From: Chloromonas sp. AAM2
Taxonomy: Eukaryota > Chlorophyta > Chlorophyceae > Chlamydomonadales > Chlamydomonadaceae
Reading direction: 5' to 3'
Assembly (NCBI GenBank): GCA_004335635.1
Contig: QAXH01000209.1
Location: 1 to 12,125, forward strand
DNA: 12,125 bases
Of the stretch, positions 9,601 to 12,125 are shown piece after piece (within the stretch, counting starts at the first letter, position 1; each line of letters starts with the position of its first letter). The notes under the pieces are model-generated. The model searched no databases and had not been told where the DNA came from. It saw nothing but the letters and a program-made list of their open reading frames with translations. Both the position numbers and the translations under genes were made by a program.

Positions 9601-9707
9601 GGCAGCCGAAGAAGCCGCCGCAGCAGCAGCCAGCAGCAGACGTGGCCCCAGCGCCACCCAATGGCACAGCCAATGGCACGACTGCAGCGCCAGTGGCGGT
9701 GAGCTGA
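3667..9707 (+). CDS. LARP1: LARP1-like La-related RNA-binding protein (complete, 12 exons)
   Basis: LARP1 proteins bind the 5' cap and first nucleotides of 5'TOP mRNAs through a C-terminal DM15 region, and bind RNA through a La motif. They control translation and stability of ribosomal-protein mRNAs in the cytoplasm downstream of TOR. Exons: 3667-3792, 3913-4335, 4424-4459, 4570-4689, 4788-5594, 5789-6403, 6719-7009, 7323-7483, 7828-8104, 8371-8541, 8860-8967 and 9420-9707. They join without a stop into about 1,140 residues. Layout: W-containing N-terminal motifs (63-70, 191-195, 214-222), RGG/poly-Ala (295-394), La motif (474-563), Ala/Pro/Ser linker, acidic patch (about 692-712), VTQT...INDGL block (765-806), QHFFSSS and SPPS...GATPP blocks (836-882), DM15 (939-1080), and an Ala/Gln/Pro tail. 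The ATG at 3667 is the first after an in-frame stop at 3574. The first ten exons of the N-terminal half and linker are supported mainly by phase and splice signals; the La and DM15 exons are certain. Animal LARP1 is of similar size (about 1,000-1,100 residues). Confidence 0.9.
3973..4650 (+). other. LARP1: LARP1 N-terminal tryptophan motifs (WSQVLKG, PAWKK, SWPSLGDAK)
   Basis: Three short motifs sit in three consecutive exons: GWSQVLKG (residues 63-70, 3973-3996), PAWKK (191-195, 4445-4459) and SWPSLGDAK (214-222, 4624-4650). Land-plant LARP1 N-termini, as I recall them, carry similar short motifs such as a W-x-x-[IV]-V-[KR]-G and a SWPALS-type motif in otherwise disordered sequence. Their conservation in an alga would support these small exons as real. 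Confidence 0.55.
4424..4459 (+). other. LARP1: 36-nt LARP1 microexon
   Basis: Twelve codons, DAAKSSKPAWKK, between a CACTGCAG acceptor and an AAG|GTGAGC donor, phase 0 at both ends. Reading through its donor meets a stop after about 25 codons, so retention of the next intron would truncate the protein. Skipping would remove exactly the PAWKK motif and keep the frame. Confidence 0.7.
4965..5264 (+). other. LARP1: RGG-rich and poly-alanine segment of LARP1
   Basis: Residues 295-394 hold two clusters of Gly-Arg repeats (GGRGAGRGDG...GGGRGARQR and DGGRGGRGGRGR...GGGRG), then a run of alanines. RGG repeats bind RNA and are common targets of arginine methylation. The low-complexity base composition also produces long spurious open frames in other frames here. 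Confidence 0.8.
5502..5965 (+). other. LARP1: La motif (HTH La-type RNA-binding domain), split by one intron
   Basis: Residues 474-563 are encoded by 5502-5594 and 5789-5965. The signature QIDYYFSVDNL...D.FLRSK|MDEHGYI is followed by a winged-helix stretch with SFNRVR, LILEALRDSS and a terminal TWQQW. It matches human LARP1 (QIEYYFSVENL, MDEQGFLP, LILEALKDS) over its full length without gaps I can see. The 194-nt intron falls exactly between K and MDE in phase 0. No RRM follows, as expected for LARP1 rather than LARP3, 4, 6 or 7. Confidence 0.95.
6884..7009 (+). other. LARP1: LARP1-specific VTQT / INDGL block
   Basis: Residues 765-806: DLDLEKLIVVTQTKPRG...MAKLINDGLAMYEAELAD. Human LARP1 has a corresponding LLIVTQTPH...LAKVINDGLYYYEQDL. 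This stretch is found between the La motif and DM15 in LARP1 proteins and separates LARP1 from other LARPs. It is preceded by an acidic patch (DDEEDLDEDEDLFEMDEDQEL) that crosses the exon 6/7 junction. Confidence 0.85.
7416..7894 (+). other. LARP1: LARP1 QHFFSSS and SPPS...GATPP conserved blocks
   Basis: Residues 838-882 in two exons: QHFFSSSLPKSIQNRSS (7323-7483 exon), then GESPPSHSVGWLMGATPPES (7828-8104 exon). The human QQHFFPASL...SIQNRS and the SPPS-x-SVG...GSTPP pattern of LARP1 match. The join is the only phase-2 junction found in the gene: CG at 7482-7483 plus G at 7828 gives Arg860. Confidence 0.75.
8063..9524 (+). other. LARP1: DM15 cap-binding region (three helical repeats)
   Basis: Residues about 939-1080, over four exons (8063-8104, 8371-8541, 8860-8967, 9420-9524). 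Repeat landmarks are HPSHALLEENGF, EMNTLFRFW..FLRD..., GIECLFRFYSYGLEKSF, and DYDRGSLYGMEKFWAFHHY. Aligned with human LARP1, the residues reported to line the cap pocket are kept: R840 (R982 here), R847 (R989), R879 (R1021), S882 (S1024), Y883 (Y1025), E886 (E1028) and Y922 (Y1064). F844 is Tyr (Y986). This indicates a working m7G cap/5'TOP-binding module. The mapping of human numbers was done by hand from memory of the human sequence. Confidence 0.95.
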
Positions 9708-10600
9708 GCAATGAGGCTTCATGGAACAGCTGCAGGGTATCGGCTGCCCTGACAGCTACCCTAGGGGCATGTGTGTCTGAAGAGTTCAGATCATGGCTAC
9801 TGGTTGGTTGAGATCCGAACCCACACAATCTTACCGCCTGACCCAATGTTCATGTCAGGATGTGGGTGTCAGGCGTGGCATACCAGGAATTGACAATGCA
9901 TGCTCAGGGCAGCTCTGTGCTCTGTAGGTGGCTCTTGATGTGCAGCTGGAAACCCCAATCGCTACGCTTTGCAGCTTGCAATCTCACTTGTGCTAGCAGC
10001 ATCGATGCCGGAACGTCCTGCTCGGGGCAGCTGCACTAGCCCTGAGCAAGCACTGCCAGTAATTGCCTTGAAGACCCGTGCCAGAGACACAACGATGCAC
10101 AGCTTGCACGAGTGGCAGAGGAATATTCCAGTATGTCAGCACATGCAGCCATCAGGCTTGGATAGCAATGCGATGATGTACGCCAGACATTCCATAGCAC
10201 AGCGTGAGAGTGGCATTTGTGCATGAAATGCGCGTAAGCACCTCCATCCTGTCTGACAATGTGCACATACTGAATGCATGTCGTCAAGAGGGTGCCCGGT
10301 CAGCTCCATGCATAAGCACTCGCATGCTGGTACTAGCATGCGGCCAGCATGCATACGGTGCCACCCAGGCACTGTCAGCGTACAGCAAGGGCTGCTGCTC
10401 TCTTGTGGATGCTCAATCAAGCACCACTTGCAATTTTCCCCTTTGCGGGCCTAGACTTACCTTTGACCCTCCCACACACACGTGACAAGGGAAGTGTGAC
10501 CATTGACCCTTTTTTAGGAGCCTTTTTTAGGAGAGGCAGAGCCGGCAGGCGCCGTCGGCAATCACATTGCACATAGATCAGATGCAAGGCCAGAGCAGCA
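9708..10600 (+). other. LARP1 3' flank (probable 3' UTR and intergenic)
   Basis: There is no recognisable gene. No TGTAA, the usual green-algal polyadenylation signal, is found on the plus strand in the first 800 bases after the stop, so the mRNA end cannot be placed. Open stretches of 75-95 codons occur on both strands without protein-family features. One short plus-strand stretch around 10090-10170 (reading DAQLARVAEEYSS) looks more protein-like than its surroundings and could be a spliced alternative 3' exon. Confidence 0.35.
10508..10533. repeat. 13-bp perfect tandem duplication
   Basis: CCTTTTTTAGGAG occurs twice back to back (10508-10520 and 10521-10533). It is noncoding as far as can be seen. 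It could be a slippage product or a target-site-like duplication with nothing between the copies. Confidence 0.85.
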
Positions 10601-10851
10601 TCATTACACACTGTCACTGTGGTGTGTGTGTTTTTGTTTGTCAGTTCGTAACGACAGACATGTGCTGGTGCAGTGCGCCGGCCTATGTAGCAGGAGGCAG
10701 GTGTAGGTTATGCGCATCCACAGAAACGTTCAGACATAAAAAACAGTTGAGAAAAGTCACCGTGGGGCAGGCGGAAGGGCTGTGTGCATCCGCTTCCTTA
10801 CAAGCCCTTGGGTACGTCTATTCTGTGCTTGATGGTTTTGGTCCGACTGTG

Positions 10852-11007
10852 TTAGAAGCCCTTGCGTCTTAGGTCTCGGCAATGCTGCACACATACACAC
10901 ACCGCGCGATTGGGTTTAGGCAGGTGCTTGAAGCCGCTGTGGTCCACATCTTTGAAGGAACTGAAACCCGTAATGCTGTGTAGCAGACAAGGCAGGCTCG
11001 CATATGC
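10852..11007 (-). other. Candidate 3' terminal exon, unknown protein
   Basis: On the minus strand, a CTATGACACAG acceptor at 11008-11010 is followed in frame by 51 codons and a TAA. The middle part, ITGFSSFKDVDHSGFKHLPKPN, has many codons ending in G or C, as in the two real genes here. A TGTAA signal lies on the minus strand at 10802-10798, about 50 bases past the stop. Against it, the end of the frame (VCVCVQ) is made of a CA/GT repeat, and no upstream exon could be recognised. I do not know the family. Confidence 0.2.
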
Positions 11008-11120
11008 CTGTGTCATAGGTGGAGTTCTAGGTCTGATCCAGATGCGGTATGATGTGAGTGGGTAGAGGCGAGGTGTGTGTGTATGTGTGTAACTGTGGTG
11101 TGGCTTTGGCACCTTTTCAG

Positions 11121-11229
11121 GTGCAGATATTGTTGCCTGTGGACATAGAGCCTGTGGACATAGAGCCTGTGATGCAACATTTGCAAAAGAATTCGCACTT
11201 GTCTCCTTTCGTAGCTGCTCGACCCGCTA
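11121..11229 (+). other. Candidate exon, unknown protein, with in-frame 15-bp repeat
   Basis: The acceptor GGCACCTTTTCAG is followed by an open stretch reading VQILLPVDIEPVDIEPV...HLQKN..LSPFVAARPA and then a possible donor at TAG|GTATTC. The acceptor has a better pyrimidine tract than most in this window. No flanking exon is identified, and nothing matches a family I know. Confidence 0.15.
11135..11171. repeat. 15-bp tandem duplication (GCCTGTGGACATAGA)
   Basis: Two exact copies at 11135-11149 and 11150-11164 plus the first seven bases of a third. The length is a multiple of three, so it would keep frame in either direction (PVDIE on plus, TGSMS on minus). Confidence 0.85.
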
Positions 11230-11231
11230 GG

Positions 11232-11987
11232 TATTCCCACATAGGCACATGCATGTGTCTGCATGAACAGTCAATATGAGCAAAAAAGAGCGTCTTGTGT
11301 ATGTGTGTATGCTTGCTTGCTTTTGTCACAGCTTTAGGGCATATGGATCTATGTGGTGTGCTGCATGGGGTGTTACAGAAAACAGTTGTCAACATTCCTT
11401 GGCTGACTGTGTGCAGCAACATGCACAAGATTGCTGTGGGCAAGACTCACGTGCCTGTCCTCGCATGCCTGCACAGCACGTCTGGTGTGCCCTAGCGTCT
11501 GTGACGAAACAAGTGAGCAGAGCAGCATTGGCAGTCACGTACTGTTGTCTGTTTGGCACGATGCGTGCTCCTTGCTGCATGAGGAGCAGCATCGTGAGTT
11601 GAGGATCCGTTGTCTGATGCGCGTGTGTGATTCGTCGTGTGATGTCAAAGGGCAGGTGAGAGATGATGGCTCAGGAATTGTCAATCGCATAACTACCATA
11701 TCAAACTTCTGATAACCTCTGTAGAGCACTGCTGTAACGCTTGTATTCAATCAGGCAAACCTATGTTTCTGCGTGGGAGCTTCAAAAGACAAGCCAGCAC
11801 GTATGTGTGTTCAAACGGCGGATTTCGTTCTGATAGCCTGTAGGGAAAAGATAGCAACATGTAGGGAAAGCATTGTTATAGCCGCAAGACACCAGGTGTC
11901 ACTTGGAATTCAAGCTGCCAAACAAAAACAATACGGGACATGGTCACACCAACACAAGTGTGACTGGGGTTCGTTTATAATGTCATA
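11232..11987. other. No recognisable gene
   Basis: Mixed GT-rich and moderately AT-rich sequence with open stretches up to about 110 codons on both strands, none with family features. A plus-strand stretch ending near 11656 (SVWHDACSLLHEEQHRELRIRC, followed by CAG|GTGAGA) has a plausible donor but no recognisable identity. TGTAA occurs on plus near 11732. Confidence 0.3.
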
Positions 11988-12019
11988 ATAACTTGCGATC
12001 CCTTTGTCGCCGGGGCCGT

Positions 12020-12125
12020 TGATACTAAGAAGTGCCGTTGACACTGCACCAGGGGCCAACGGCATCACCAGCCAGCTACTCAAGTTTGGTGGCACAGCAG
12101 CAGCACAGTGGGTGCACCGGGCCGT
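12020..12125 (+). mobile_element. Fragment resembling the N-terminal fingers of a LINE-type reverse transcriptase (cut by right edge)
   Basis: The plus-strand frame ending at the window edge reads LRSAVDTAPGANGITSQLL, then KFGGTAAAQWVHRAV. Non-LTR reverse transcriptases of the RTE/Jockey type have a motif of the form APGPDGIPAELLK.GG followed by a helical segment, and this stretch matches it in spacing. The frame is closed upstream by TAA near 11988, and no endonuclease domain lies to the left. It is therefore probably a 5'-truncated or decayed copy, or the frame is broken here. The catalytic YADD region would lie beyond the edge. The similarity is short, so this is tentative. Confidence 0.45.

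Noticed and set aside
10852..11007. Possible EF-hand (FKDVDHSGF) in the minus-strand stretch
   Set aside because: Only D-x-D-x-S-G resembles a calcium loop; the last acidic position and flanking helices are missing. The plus-strand reading LEAAVVHIFEGTETRN briefly recalled a histone fold, but it ends at a stop and has no other histone features.
11910..12095. Minus-strand open frame reading LSINGPGDKGIASYYDIINEP
   Set aside because: Its upper half (PPNLSSWLVMPLAPGAV) is the typical antisense translation of the reverse transcriptase APG.NGI block, so the plus strand is the better reading.

Overview
The window looks like nuclear DNA of a green alga (Chlorophyta), probably a flagellate. The coding sequence is broken by many short introns with GTGAG/GTGCG/GTAAGT donors and TGCAG-type acceptors. 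Codon use leans to G or C, and the noncoding DNA is full of CA/GT runs and GCATG words. One gene encodes a ciliary transition-zone protein, and the other carries N-terminal motifs I associate with plant-lineage LARP1. There are no bacterial-style operons, tRNA or rRNA genes, or CRISPR arrays. All functional calls rest on reading translations by eye and on remembered family sequences; no search was run.

Left third (1-3276, minus strand): the 5' half of a TMEM231-like gene, running off the left edge. Four internal exons are clear (1897-2097, 1446-1535, 579-701, 292-378). A fifth starts at 16 and continues leftward. A three-codon first exon at 3268-3276 is proposed from splice-site logic. The introns carry a hexanucleotide CACCAA-type microsatellite, a GT/CA tract and a 29-bp minisatellite.

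Middle (3277-9707): a gap of about 390 bp between the two proposed start codons, which may be a shared divergent promoter. It is followed on the plus strand by a complete 12-exon LARP1 homologue of about 1,140 residues. Its order is: N-terminal W-containing motifs, RGG/poly-Ala segment, La motif, low-complexity linker, acidic patch, LARP1-specific conserved blocks, DM15 cap-binding repeats, and a short Ala/Gln/Pro tail. Almost all the predicted introns are phase 0.

Right part (9708-12125): LARP1 3' flank and poorly coding DNA with short tandem duplications and a few unassigned open stretches. At the extreme right edge is a fragment resembling the start of a LINE-type reverse transcriptase domain.

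The two real genes act in different processes: translation control of capped (5'TOP-like) mRNAs, and the ciliary gate. Nothing in the sequence links them except head-to-head arrangement. I did not find a clearly new biological system here. The most useful results are the gene models, the conserved cap pocket, the divergent arrangement and the unassigned right-hand region.
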